Positions 53,976 through 62,432 of a stretch of 64,000 nucleotides of DNA are shown here, piece by piece (the first letter of the stretch is position 1; each line of letters opens with the position of its first letter). The stretch comes from an uncultured Arsenicibacter sp. (GTDB lineage: Bacteria; Bacteroidota; Bacteroidia; Cytophagales; Spirosomataceae): contig NZ_CAMFHL010000002.1 in assembly GCF_945952095.1 (NCBI RefSeq), positions 1-64,000 of the forward strand, given 5' to 3'. Below the pieces are notes generated by a model, which was not told the origin of the DNA, did no database searches, and saw only the letters and a list, made by a program, of their open reading frames with translations. The translations under genes were made by a program, and so were the position numbers.

Positions 53976-54500
53976 ATGGACCTGCGTTATCCGATTGGTA
54001 ATTTTGAATACGGAAAATCGTATTCATTCGACGATAGTAAGGCGGCCATTGCTGCCATCGCGGTACTGCCGTTTAATCTGACCGAGCTGGTTGGTAAATG
54101 GGGAGACGACCGCCTTGATACGCCATACCGCCCGGATGGCTGGACGGTGCGGCAACTGATCCATCACATTGCCGACAGCCACATGAATGCCTATGTGCGT
54201 ACGAAGCTGGCACTGACAGAAGAAAACCCGACCATCAAAGGCTATGAAGAAGCGGAATGGGCAAAGCTACCCGATTCAACCTTATCGGTTGCGCCTTCGC
54301 TGGTCATTATCAGTAACCTGCATCTGCGTTGGGTAACGGTTCTGGAAAGTTTGACCGAAAAAGATGTTGCCCGGACGTACTATCACCCCGGTTATCAGCG
54401 GAGCTTTGCCCTTGGTGAAGTAATAGCGCTCTATGCCTGGCACTCCGAACATCATTACCAGCATATTTATCAGCTGGCAAAGCGGGAACAGTGGATTTAA
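53976..54500 (+). CDS. YfiT-like DinB-superfamily metal protein
   Basis: 174 residues, normal length. Opens LRYPIGNFEYGKSYS; the metal His residues are likely in RQLIHHIADSHMN and YAWHSEHHYQHI. B. subtilis YfiT is a DinB-fold metal hydrolase, and related proteins are bacillithiol transferases. Bacteroidota can contain bacillithiol-like thiols, so a thiol transferase is plausible; substrate not readable. Confidence 0.9.
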   Translation: MDLRYPIGNFEYGKSYSFDDSKAAIAAIAVLPFNLTELVGKWGDDRLDTPYRPDGWTVRQLIHHIADSHMNAYVRTKLALTEENPTIKGYEEAEWAKLPDSTLSVAPSLVIISNLHLRWVTVLESLTEKDVARTYYHPGYQRSFALGEVIALYAWHSEHHYQHIYQLAKREQWI

Positions 54501-54521
54501 ATTTGCTGTTACCCTGATACT

Positions 54522-54677
54522 ATGGGACAGGAACTGCTTATTCTATTGTTGTTTTTGGGTGCTTTGGGTTATCTTGGACAACGGGTATACCGGTCGTTAT
54601 CGCAGAAACAAGGCTGTGGCAAAGGGTGTGGTTGTGCTGTTAATCAGCCCGCCGTGCCGTCACATGATAATAAATAA
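54522..54677 (+). CDS. Tiny Cys-rich single-pass membrane protein (FeoB-associated-like)
   Basis: 51 residues, ATG 54522 to TAA 54677. One helix (LLILLLFLGALGYLG), then basic residues and a Cys cluster (GCGKGCGCAV). The pattern of a short helix and then a CxxxCxC cluster is like the FeoB-associated Cys-rich family, but no feoB is nearby. The start is 21 bases after the YfiT-like stop, so it is likely in the same transcript. Metal binding is inferred from the Cys. Confidence 0.65.
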   Translation: MGQELLILLLFLGALGYLGQRVYRSLSQKQGCGKGCGCAVNQPAVPSHDNK

Positions 54678-54720
54678 AACCCCCTGAGAACATTTTGCCG
54701 GGAGACAGGTTCGTATAGCC

Positions 54721-56118
54721 ATGAGTGCTGAACGAACCTTTTTTTTATGGGTCAATAGTATACTGATTACACTGCTGATTACCAGTTGTAACCGCGTGAA
54801 TCCTGACCCCCCAGCTGCGGTTGGATTTGACCAGCCGATCCCTACTCCCAGATCGTATCTGGTAGGCCGGGTTACATTTGAATTAGCCGATCTGGAAAAG
54901 AAAATAAACGATAAACTTGGTGTAGTGCTGGTTGATGAAGACCAGCTGAAAGGCACTAAAAGTGAAAAGTTTCACCTTAAGGTTGAACGCATCGGACCGG
55001 TAAAATTGCGGTACGTGCGTCAGCAGGTCTTTTTCTCGGCGCCGTTGCGTATCTGGGTAGGTAATCCGCTGGCATTGCGTAAGAAAAATGCAGAGGCCAA
55101 ACGACCACTTGGCGTGCTGTTTGTCCGTTTCAAAAGCCCCGTTGAGGTAAATACCGGCTGGCGTTTATCGACCAAATCCGAATTTGTGAGTTATAAGTGG
55201 ATTAACCGGCCGCGGTTGCGGGTACTGGGCGTCTCGCTGAACGTAACGAATCTGGTAAATAAAGTGCTTGAAAAACAGCGGAGTACAATCGAAGAAGCGA
55301 TCGATCAATCCATTCAGAATGAGGTCCGGCTGGAGCGGGAACTCGGAAACATCTGGCGGGATCTGCAAAAACCGATTTTACTTAACAAAAAGGTAGATAC
55401 CATCTGGCTGGTACCAAAACCGGTCAGTGTAGCCGCTGCTCCCTTGTCAGGAACGACAAAAACGATTACGGTACCGCTCAGGATTGGGTTTGAGACTGAC
55501 ATTGCCATTGGACCGAAGCCGGCGTTTAAACCCGTTAAGAGGCTGCCGCGGCTGGAGCGGGTTACCGAGCTCCCGGCGGATACAGACCTGCATGTGCTGA
55601 GTCAGATAAAGTACGCCGATATTAATACTGTGCTGGAAAAGACGATGCGGAAACGTAAAATCAAACTGGCCGGCGGTGCCATTCAGGTAAAGAGTGCGAG
55701 TGTGTATGGCGGCCAGAACTCGCTGATTGTTAAAACAGAAGTGGGGGGAGCCGTGAAGGGAACGCTTTATTTCCATGGGAAACCCGTTTTTGATACCTTA
55801 ACGAATACGTTACAGGTTAAGCAGGTCGATTTTGATGTACGAACGCAGGAAACGCTGCTGGGAACTGCCGACTGGCTGTTGCACGACCATTTACGGGATA
55901 CGCTGAGCCACGTTCTGCAAATACCGCTTGATAATCAGATTGATCAGATACCAGGTAAAATTGAAGAGGCAATTGATCGGGGGAAAACCGGTCAGAAAAT
56001 AAACCTTGATCTGCGGGATTTTATTTTTATTCCCAAAAAAATCGCTGTCCGCCCCGAAGGTATACAGGTGCTGATCGTCATCCGGTCAAAAGTGCGGATT
56101 ACAGTCAAAAAACTCTGA
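54721..56118 (+). CDS. DUF4403 family lipoprotein
   Basis: 465 residues. The lipobox is LLITSCN. Two long, beta-rich repeats follow, each about 200 residues: VGRVTFELADLEKKINDKL near 48 and, in the second half, LHVLSQIKYADINTVLEKTM. These match DUF4403 (PF14356), a lipid-binding-like family in Bacteroidota. Role unknown; shape resembles BPI-like lipid carriers, so envelope lipid handling is a guess. It is the last plus-strand gene before the convergent alkA gene. Confidence 0.85.
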   Translation: MSAERTFFLWVNSILITLLITSCNRVNPDPPAAVGFDQPIPTPRSYLVGRVTFELADLEKKINDKLGVVLVDEDQLKGTKSEKFHLKVERIGPVKLRYVRQQVFFSAPLRIWVGNPLALRKKNAEAKRPLGVLFVRFKSPVEVNTGWRLSTKSEFVSYKWINRPRLRVLGVSLNVTNLVNKVLEKQRSTIEEAIDQSIQNEVRLERELGNIWRDLQKPILLNKKVDTIWLVPKPVSVAAAPLSGTTKTITVPLRIGFETDIAIGPKPAFKPVKRLPRLERVTELPADTDLHVLSQIKYADINTVLEKTMRKRKIKLAGGAIQVKSASVYGGQNSLIVKTEVGGAVKGTLYFHGKPVFDTLTNTLQVKQVDFDVRTQETLLGTADWLLHDHLRDTLSHVLQIPLDNQIDQIPGKIEEAIDRGKTGQKINLDLRDFIFIPKKIAVRPEGIQVLIVIRSKVRITVKKL

Positions 56119-56134
56119 CCGGCAGCGGGGCTGT

Positions 56135-56770
56135 TCAGGTTGTCCAGCGCCAGAGGTAACGGGAAGCCAGTGTCCGGTAGGGCCGCCATGGTTCGGCCAG
56201 CTGCTGTAATTGCTTAATCAGTGCACGGCCTGTCAGACCGGCGGTTTCATCCGGAAAGGCCCGCATCATACGCTGGCGGATAACCAGATCATCGACCGGA
56301 AAGATGTCCGGGCGGTCCAGTACAAACATCAGCAGCATTTCCACCGTCCACCGGCCGACACCTTTAATCGGTAAGAGGTACTGTACGATTTCTTCGTCGG
56401 CCAGCGTGTTGATATACGCGTGGTCGAGCCGGTTTTCCAGCGTAAATGCTGCTACACTCTGCAGGTACGAAATCTTCTGAAACGACAAACCGGCACTGCG
56501 CAGTTCTTCGGTTGTTTTGAGGAGCAGCGCGTCAGGACGCGGGTACTGATCCGGAAATAAAGCCCGGAAACGCCGGAAAATAGCATCAGCCGCCTTGACA
56601 GAAATCTGCTGCGAAACAATGCTTTCCAGCAGCGCCAGGTACAGATCACCGGCCCAGTCGACAGCCGGTTTCGGGTGTGGTGTTCCGGCAATAATGCGGG
56701 CCATTACAGGTTCTGACTGAAGGTGCTCCAGGGCGGGGGCGATTGCGGCATCCATGCTGCAAAGTAACAT
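56135..56770 (-). CDS. alkA: DNA-3-methyladenine glycosylase II, AlkA/HhH-GPD family
   Basis: 211 residues, the short AlkA form without the N-terminal domain. The helix-hairpin-helix is LLPIKGVGRWTVEML, and the catalytic Asp is in FPVDDLVIRQ. It opens the DNA and removes alkylated bases. No Cys set of an Fe-S cluster is seen, as in AlkA. It is divergent from CorA, with 38 bp between the starts. A second, unrelated 3-methyladenine glycosylase is at 38487. Confidence 0.9.
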   Translation of the reverse strand: MLLCSMDAAIAPALEHLQSEPVMARIIAGTPHPKPAVDWAGDLYLALLESIVSQQISVKAADAIFRRFRALFPDQYPRPDALLLKTTEELRSAGLSFQKISYLQSVAAFTLENRLDHAYINTLADEEIVQYLLPIKGVGRWTVEMLLMFVLDRPDIFPVDDLVIRQRMMRAFPDETAGLTGRALIKQLQQLAEPWRPYRTLASRYLWRWTT

Positions 56771-56780
56771 AACATCCTGC

Positions 56781-56788
56781 TATATTTG
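56781..56788 (+). promoter_or_regulatory. -7 box TATATTTG for corA
   Basis: An exact TAnnTTTG match 20 bases before the corA ATG. No TTTG at the -33 position. Confidence 0.4.
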
Positions 56789-56808
56789 ACACTGATTCTT
56801 GCTGATTT

Positions 56809-57888
56809 ATGACAAAAAGACGACACCGTTATTCAGATAAAAATCTGGGTACTTCGCCTGGCACAGTAACGTATGTCGGGCAGGAAATTGAGCACGCTAC
56901 ACATATACGTCGGGTTGAATACAATGCGGAGACCTACCGGATTGATGAATCCGGCCGGTTGAGTGCCTGCCGCCTGCCGGCCGAAGATGCGCCGTTTGTG
57001 ACCTGGGTGGATGTTGACGGTATTCACCAGTCACAGGTTATTGAAGCAATTGGTGACCAGTATAAACTACATCCGCTGTTGTTAGAGGATGTGGTCAATA
57101 CACACCAGAAGCCGAAGCTGGAGCCCTATGATGATACAACGATTTTCGTTACGCTGAAAATGCTTCATTACGACGACAGCCTGGCGGAGATCGACAGTGA
57201 GCATGTCAGTCTGGTACTGGGCAGGAACTTTGTGGTGTCTTTTCAGGAAGAGCGCACCAACGACATTTTCGATCCTGTCCTGAACCGGATAAAAGCCTCA
57301 GCCGGTAAAACGCGGCGCAATGGTGCTGACTACCTGTTTTACGCGCTGCTGGATGTCATTGTTGATCATTATTTTTCTGTTCTTGAGCGTGTTGGCGAGC
57401 GGCTGGATATTCTGGAAGACCACATTGTGCAGCAGCAGGCCGGACAGCCAACATTAACGATGCTGTATGCCCTGAAACGTGAACTGAACTTTATGCGTCG
57501 TGTGGTCTGGCCGGTCCGTGAAATGATCGGGATGGTGATGCGGGAAGAATCCGTGCTTATTCAGTCAAACTTACAGCCTTATCTGCGCGATTTATACGAC
57601 CATGTTTCGCAGGTGATCGAAACACTGGATTCATATCGGGAATTGATACCGGGGTTGATGGATCTGCACCTGTCAACGGTGAGTAACCGTATGAATTCAG
57701 TGATGAAAACCCTGACGATCTTCTCGGCGATTTTCATGCCGCTGACCTTTATTGTGGGTGTTTACGGAATGAACTTTGAGCATATGCCGGAGTTGAGCTG
57801 GCATTATGGATACTATACGGTCTGGGCTATAATGGGCGTTGTTACGGTGGCGCTGGTGATTTATTTTAAAAAACGGGGATGGATGTAA
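56809..57888 (+). CDS. corA: CorA family magnesium/cobalt channel
   Basis: 359 residues, normal length. The soluble domain carries TWVDVDGIHQSQVIEAIGDQYKLHPLLLEDVVNTHQKPKLE, and the first pore helix has MKTLTIFSAIFMPLTFIVGVYGMNFEHMPEL. The selectivity motif GMN is at 320-322. The second helix ends in KKRGWM. Takes up Mg2+ (Co2+, Ni2+). Its stop shares a base with the ATG of the next gene (TAATG), so the two are likely translationally coupled. Confidence 0.96.
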   Translation: MTKRRHRYSDKNLGTSPGTVTYVGQEIEHATHIRRVEYNAETYRIDESGRLSACRLPAEDAPFVTWVDVDGIHQSQVIEAIGDQYKLHPLLLEDVVNTHQKPKLEPYDDTTIFVTLKMLHYDDSLAEIDSEHVSLVLGRNFVVSFQEERTNDIFDPVLNRIKASAGKTRRNGADYLFYALLDVIVDHYFSVLERVGERLDILEDHIVQQQAGQPTLTMLYALKRELNFMRRVVWPVREMIGMVMREESVLIQSNLQPYLRDLYDHVSQVIETLDSYRELIPGLMDLHLSTVSNRMNSVMKTLTIFSAIFMPLTFIVGVYGMNFEHMPELSWHYGYYTVWAIMGVVTVALVIYFKKRGWM

Positions 57889-60344
57889 TGTCTTTAAAAC
57901 AGCCACAACATGTTGCGGCTCTGCGTATGAATTGGATTACAGACTCCCGGCAGGTCATGGTGCCGGAACAGAGTATATTTTTTGCTATTCGTGGTGAACG
58001 ACACGACGGACACCAGTTTATTGGTGAATTATACGGGAAGGGTGTAAGAGAGTTTGTGGTAGATACAGCAGCCATGACGCCGGAGCGCCGGTCTGAATGG
58101 GCGGGTTATACCGATGCTACCTTTCATGAAGTCGCCAATAGCCTGCAAACGTTACAGCAGTGGGCAACGGTACACCGTATGCAGTTTCAGCTCCCTGTTA
58201 TTGGGATTACCGGTAGCAACGGAAAAACAATTGTCAAAGAATGGCTGACACAACTGCTAAACCCTACGTTTGTTGTAGCGCGTAGTCCGAAAAGCTATAA
58301 TTCTCAGGTGGGGGTGCCGTTGTCGGTCAGGCAGCTTAATGAAACGCATACACTGGCAATATTTGAAGCCGGTATCTCAAAACCACATGAAATGCAGTTA
58401 CTTGAGCCGATCATCCGGCCGGCGATCGGGATTTTTACCAACATAGGAACTGCCCATGATGAAGGTTTCCGGAGCTGTAAACAGAAGGTGGCCGAAAAGC
58501 TGCGGTTATTTACCCGCTCCGAAGTACTGATTTATCGTCAGGATTACCCGGAAATTGATGAGGAAGTAAACCTGTTACTGAAAGCAGTTAATCCCTCGAT
58601 CCGGTTGGTTCGCTGGCACATGGGTGATGGCCCGGCTACCGAATTCTGTGCAACCGTTGAGCAGGACCAGCTTCAGTTACATCACCCGACGCATGGCAAC
58701 TGGGCATTGCAGCTGCCATTTGCTGACCCCGCCTCGGTAGAAAACCTCATCCATTGTGTCGTGACGTTAATTAGCATAGGCATTACCGATCCTGCCGATC
58801 TGCAATCCCGTTTGCATCGTCTGCGGCCGGTATCGATGCGGCTTGAGCTGAAGGAGGGAATTAACCATTGTGTCGTCATCGACGACTCGTACAATAATGA
58901 TGTAGCGGGCTTACAGCTGGCATTGAGTTTTTTGCAGCAGCAAGTCAACCGGGACCGGAAAGTGGTGATTTTGTCCGATGTATTGCAATCGGGCCAGAAA
59001 GAAGATGAACTGTATGCGCACATTGGCCGTCTGGTAAGCGAGCAAAACCTGAGCGGGTTTATCGGTATTGGCCCGGAACTGAGCCGGCATGCACAGTATT
59101 TCCCGGCCGGGAGTCAGTTTTATGCATCAACTGAGGCGTTTTTAACGGGCGAACCGTTAAGCCGGTACCGCGACAGCGTCGTGTTGGTAAAAGGGGCACG
59201 TACATTCTCGTTTGAGCGCATTGTTCAGCGGCTGCAACGGAAATTTCATGGTACCGTACTGGAAATCAATCTGGATGCATTGACCCATAACCTGAATTAC
59301 TATCGTCAGAAAGCAGGGCCGGAAACAAAAATCATGGCTATGGTCAAAGCGTTTGCCTATGGTAGCGGCAGTGCTGAGGTGGCTCAGTTACTGCAGTTCC
59401 AGCGGGTCGATTACCTGGCCGTTGCCTATGCTGATGAAGGAGTAACGCTGCGGCAGAACGGAATCGAACTGCCGGTGATGGTTATGAATCCATCGCCGGA
59501 GACGTTTGCCACATTGCTTGACTACCAGCTCGAACCGGAGATTTACAGTTTCCGTATCCTGCACGAATGGATTGATTTTCTGGAAGCCCGGCCGCACGCC
59601 TCGTCGTCGGTGCATATTAAAATTGATACGGGCATGCACCGGCTGGGCTTCCGGGCCGAAGAGCTTGGCGAAGTCGGTGCATTGGTAGCCCGGCAACCCC
59701 GGATGCGGGTGGCCAGCGTATTCAGCCATTTAGTAGGAGCAGACGAAGCGCAGTTTAACGCCTTTTCACGGGAGCAGTATGAGCAGTTTATTGCCGGTAC
59801 GGATGCCTTGACCGCGTCGCTGGGGTATTGTCCGTTGCGGCATTTGCTGAATTCAGCCGGTATTGTCCGCTTTCCGGAGTTTAAACTCGATATGGTTCGT
59901 TTAGGAATCGGATTGTATGGGGTAGAAGCCACACGGCAGGAACAAAGGATGCTGCGTACGGTAGGTACGCTGAAAACCGTGATCAGCCAGATCAAGACCG
60001 TTCCGGCAGGAGATACGGTGGGGTATAGTCGTTCGGGTTTACTGGATCATGAAGCACGGATTGGCACGCTGGCGATCGGGTATGCTGATGGGTTTGACCG
60101 GCGGCTGGGCAAAGGTGTTGGGCAGGTGTTGGTCAACGGGGTTCTTTGCCCGACAATTGGCAATGTCTGTATGGACATGACCATGGTTGATCTGACAGGA
60201 ATTGACGCGGCCGAAGGCGATGAGGTAATCATCTTCGGTGAAGGGGCACCAATCAGCGATCTGGCACAAGCCATCGACACAATCCCATATGAAATCCTTA
60301 CCGGAGTCAGTGAGCGGGTGAAGCGGGTTTTTTACAAAGAATGA
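57888..60344 (+). CDS. Bifunctional MurF ligase / alanine racemase
   Basis: 818 residues from ATG 57888; an ATG at 57879 is also in frame. The fusion is common in Bacteroidota. Part 1 (about 1-450) is UDP-MurNAc-tripeptide:D-Ala-D-Ala ligase: GITGSNGKT near 105 (P-loop), KSYNSQVGVPLSV, FEAGISKPHEM and IGTAHDEGF. Part 2 (about 460-818) is alanine racemase: Lys487 in MVKAFAYGSGS binds PLP, with IKIDTGMHRLGF, FSHLVGAD, and the second catalytic Tyr in AGDTVGYSRSG. Both make and join D-Ala in the murein precursor, so they are functionally linked. Confidence 0.96.
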   Translation: MSLKQPQHVAALRMNWITDSRQVMVPEQSIFFAIRGERHDGHQFIGELYGKGVREFVVDTAAMTPERRSEWAGYTDATFHEVANSLQTLQQWATVHRMQFQLPVIGITGSNGKTIVKEWLTQLLNPTFVVARSPKSYNSQVGVPLSVRQLNETHTLAIFEAGISKPHEMQLLEPIIRPAIGIFTNIGTAHDEGFRSCKQKVAEKLRLFTRSEVLIYRQDYPEIDEEVNLLLKAVNPSIRLVRWHMGDGPATEFCATVEQDQLQLHHPTHGNWALQLPFADPASVENLIHCVVTLISIGITDPADLQSRLHRLRPVSMRLELKEGINHCVVIDDSYNNDVAGLQLALSFLQQQVNRDRKVVILSDVLQSGQKEDELYAHIGRLVSEQNLSGFIGIGPELSRHAQYFPAGSQFYASTEAFLTGEPLSRYRDSVVLVKGARTFSFERIVQRLQRKFHGTVLEINLDALTHNLNYYRQKAGPETKIMAMVKAFAYGSGSAEVAQLLQFQRVDYLAVAYADEGVTLRQNGIELPVMVMNPSPETFATLLDYQLEPEIYSFRILHEWIDFLEARPHASSSVHIKIDTGMHRLGFRAEELGEVGALVARQPRMRVASVFSHLVGADEAQFNAFSREQYEQFIAGTDALTASLGYCPLRHLLNSAGIVRFPEFKLDMVRLGIGLYGVEATRQEQRMLRTVGTLKTVISQIKTVPAGDTVGYSRSGLLDHEARIGTLAIGYADGFDRRLGKGVGQVLVNGVLCPTIGNVCMDMTMVDLTGIDAAEGDEVIIFGEGAPISDLAQAIDTIPYEILTGVSERVKRVFYKE

Positions 60345-60390
60345 AAGCCTGTGAAGGGGCATCGGCAATGCCGGTACATTGTGATAAAAG

Positions 60391-60426
60391 AAAAAAACGA
60401 CTCTCAATACGGGGAGTCGTTTTTTT
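60391..60426. terminator. Terminator after MurF-Alr
   Basis: AAAAAAACGACTC (60391-60403) pairs with GAGTCGTTTTTTT (60414-60426), with a T-run on both strands. Confidence 0.9.
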
Positions 60427-60745
60427 AGCACCTAAAGCAAGTAAAAGAGTAAACATCTTGATGGACTGTCTACAAGGGTTAATAAGGCCCGAAATCAAAA
60501 TGTAACAGCGAAATGACATTTTTTTTTATTTTTTTTTGATGATGAGCTTTTCAGGCTGATCAGGCACAGTGGGCGGCAGGAGATTATGTTTACTAAGGTT
60601 TATATGTTGTTTATGTAATGTGTTGATATGGTTTCGCTGATTTACAGTCAGTTGGAATAAGGTTGTAAAAAAAACACGGGTACGCCCGTTACATTATACG
60701 TCGTAATGATATTAACCGGTAAATAAAAGTTAATATCTATTCGCT
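60427..60745 (+). promoter_or_regulatory. AT-rich upstream region of the sce7725-family gene
   Basis: 319 bp without a gene. Long T-tracts (60519-60537), then ACGGG/CCCGT (60676-60689) and a perfect inverted repeat GATATTAAC (60708-60716) with GTTAATATC (60729-60737), ending nine bases before the ATG. The latter could be an operator or sequester the start. Composition is clearly more AT-rich than around it, as in acquired segments. Confidence 0.4.
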
Positions 60746-61666
60746 ATGTATTTCCCTTATTTACGCGGACACCAAAGTGAACTACTGGCTTTAACAGAAC
60801 TATATACCAGAAATTCATATTATTCACATACCATACCGATTGTAGAACCGATACAGACAGGGCGGGTAAATCCGTTCCGGAAATTAACTGAGCAAGGAGT
60901 ACCGTTTGTATTAGTGGTGAATCCGACCGTGGGGGCGCTGACAACGGCAGCAGGACGTTATGCTATCGAAACATCTATTCTGAAAAAGATACGGAAAAAT
61001 TTCCAGCGCGGGATGCTGGGCATCATCGTAACGCCTGATACTCAGCCTGATCTGATCGAATACTATTTTGATGTTTATCCGGCCTTACCGAAAGTGATTA
61101 TTCATCAGGCAGACTGCATTAACCTGTCACCGCTGGTGTACGATAATTCCGTTAAATATCACATCTTTTTTGATAACCATACCTCAGAGGCTTACCGGGA
61201 ACGGTTTACCAACTACCCGCGTGTATTGGTCAGGGATGGCTTTGTACGGCGCGTTCCGGTAACCAACCACCCGCCTTTTGAGTTTTTCAGTGATCTGCCA
61301 TTGACGTACCGGCAGCTGGGGTATCAAGGTTTCGGCGACTTGTTAACGGTAGGGCAGAATTATATCGAGAAGCTGGGAGGGCCTAAAGCCGTGGCTATTC
61401 ATTTTACGTTTGCAACCCGTAAAGCTATCCGGATTGCTCACTTTATTTCTGAAGAAGCGGAGGATACAACGGTCTGTACTACGTCGCGGTTCAGCGAAGC
61501 GCTGGAGAAACTCATGAAGTTTATCCAGGCATACGGGCTGAATTCCAAGACTGCCGGTATTAAAGACTTTGAAACGTATTACGAGCACCGGAGTTTTCCG
61601 GATATGGGTGGTCTGAAAAAGGTTTGCCTGAAACATCACCTTGAACTCATGCAGCAGTTTCTATAA
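60746..61666 (+). CDS. sce7725 family protein
   Basis: 306 residues. The N-terminus MYFPYLRGHQSELLALTELY, with PIVEPIQTG and VLVVNPTVG, fits the sce7725 family, whose fold is likely a TIM-barrel-like beta protein. These proteins are often encoded next to sce7726-family nuclease-like proteins in defence or mobile settings; no sce7726 gene is seen here, so this is an orphan copy. Cytoplasmic. It has its own AT-rich leader and a bidirectional terminator, so it is an isolated insertion-like gene. Function unknown. Confidence 0.78.
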   Translation: MYFPYLRGHQSELLALTELYTRNSYYSHTIPIVEPIQTGRVNPFRKLTEQGVPFVLVVNPTVGALTTAAGRYAIETSILKKIRKNFQRGMLGIIVTPDTQPDLIEYYFDVYPALPKVIIHQADCINLSPLVYDNSVKYHIFFDNHTSEAYRERFTNYPRVLVRDGFVRRVPVTNHPPFEFFSDLPLTYRQLGYQGFGDLLTVGQNYIEKLGGPKAVAIHFTFATRKAIRIAHFISEEAEDTTVCTTSRFSEALEKLMKFIQAYGLNSKTAGIKDFETYYEHRSFPDMGGLKKVCLKHHLELMQQFL

Positions 61667-61703
61667 ACGAAAACCCGGCATATTGCCGGGTTTTCGTTTA
61701 TAG
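61661..61703. terminator. Bidirectional terminator overlapping the sce7725 stop codon
   Basis: A perfect 20-bp stem: CTATAAACGAAAACCCGGCA (61661-61680) and its complement (61684-61703), around TAT. The arm begins with the last Leu codon and TAA stop. It also ends the converging 61713 gene. Confidence 0.9.
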
Positions 61704-61712
61704 GTAAAGTTG

Positions 61713-62432
61713 TCAGTTCTTTTTGGTTTTAACCACTTCAAGTGCCTTCTTCTTGTTTTCCATTTCTGTTAACGCATTTGACTGATCCGTTTTGTTGGTT
61801 TCGGTGTCTTTCAGCAGTTGCTCCAGTTCCTTCGCGTTTTCGTCAATACGTTTCAGGAGTGTCTCTTTTTCCTTTTTATTACGATCCAGGTCCCGTTGCA
61901 GACGCTCACCGTTACGGACCATTTTCTGGTGGTTTTTCTGGGCATCATCCAGTGCTGTCTCCGCCAGCTTAACTTCCTGGTTGTACTGTACCTGGGTAGC
62001 AAAATCTTTGAGCAATTGCTCGGCAGCCGCCGAATTTCCGTTGCCGGGTTTGATAAAGTTACCGCTGCCCAAATCAAAAGCGACAAACAGTGTAGAAGAG
62101 CCGCGCGAGCTTTTCAGCTGGCTGGTCAGGTTGATTGGCTCGGTCGAAACAGACTGAATGTCAGCGTTGGTAACCCGGTATACGCCACGGGCAGCATTGA
62201 CACGGCCAAATGTGCGCAGCTGGGCTTCCCATTCCTTTTCCAGTTGTTTACTATCCGCAGTAATCGTCAGGAAGTATCCTTGCAGCGTTACCTTTTCAAC
62301 AGCCTGCTCCCCGGCATAAACAGCTTGTGCCCGTGAGGCAGCAAGCGCAACGGTGCATAACAGCAGCAGACTCAGGATAGCCGATCCGGACCATGTAGGC
62401 CGGTTATTGCGTTTACGATTTTGTGGTTTCAT
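61713..62432 (-). CDS. Exported coiled-coil protein of unknown function
   Basis: 239 residues. Basic start, one signal-like helix (AILSLLLLCTVALAASRAQA), a beta domain (about 45-140, VTLQGYFLTITADSKQLE, YRVTNADIQSVSTEP), then a long coiled coil (about 145-239) rich in Lys/Glu/Asn/Gln, including NHQKMVRNGERLQRDLDRNK. Probably a periplasmic structural protein. It overlaps the methyltransferase gene by 20 bases, so it is translationally coupled to it. Confidence 0.7.
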   Translation of the reverse strand: MKPQNRKRNNRPTWSGSAILSLLLLCTVALAASRAQAVYAGEQAVEKVTLQGYFLTITADSKQLEKEWEAQLRTFGRVNAARGVYRVTNADIQSVSTEPINLTSQLKSSRGSSTLFVAFDLGSGNFIKPGNGNSAAAEQLLKDFATQVQYNQEVKLAETALDDAQKNHQKMVRNGERLQRDLDRNKKEKETLLKRIDENAKELEQLLKDTETNKTDQSNALTEMENKKKALEVVKTKKN

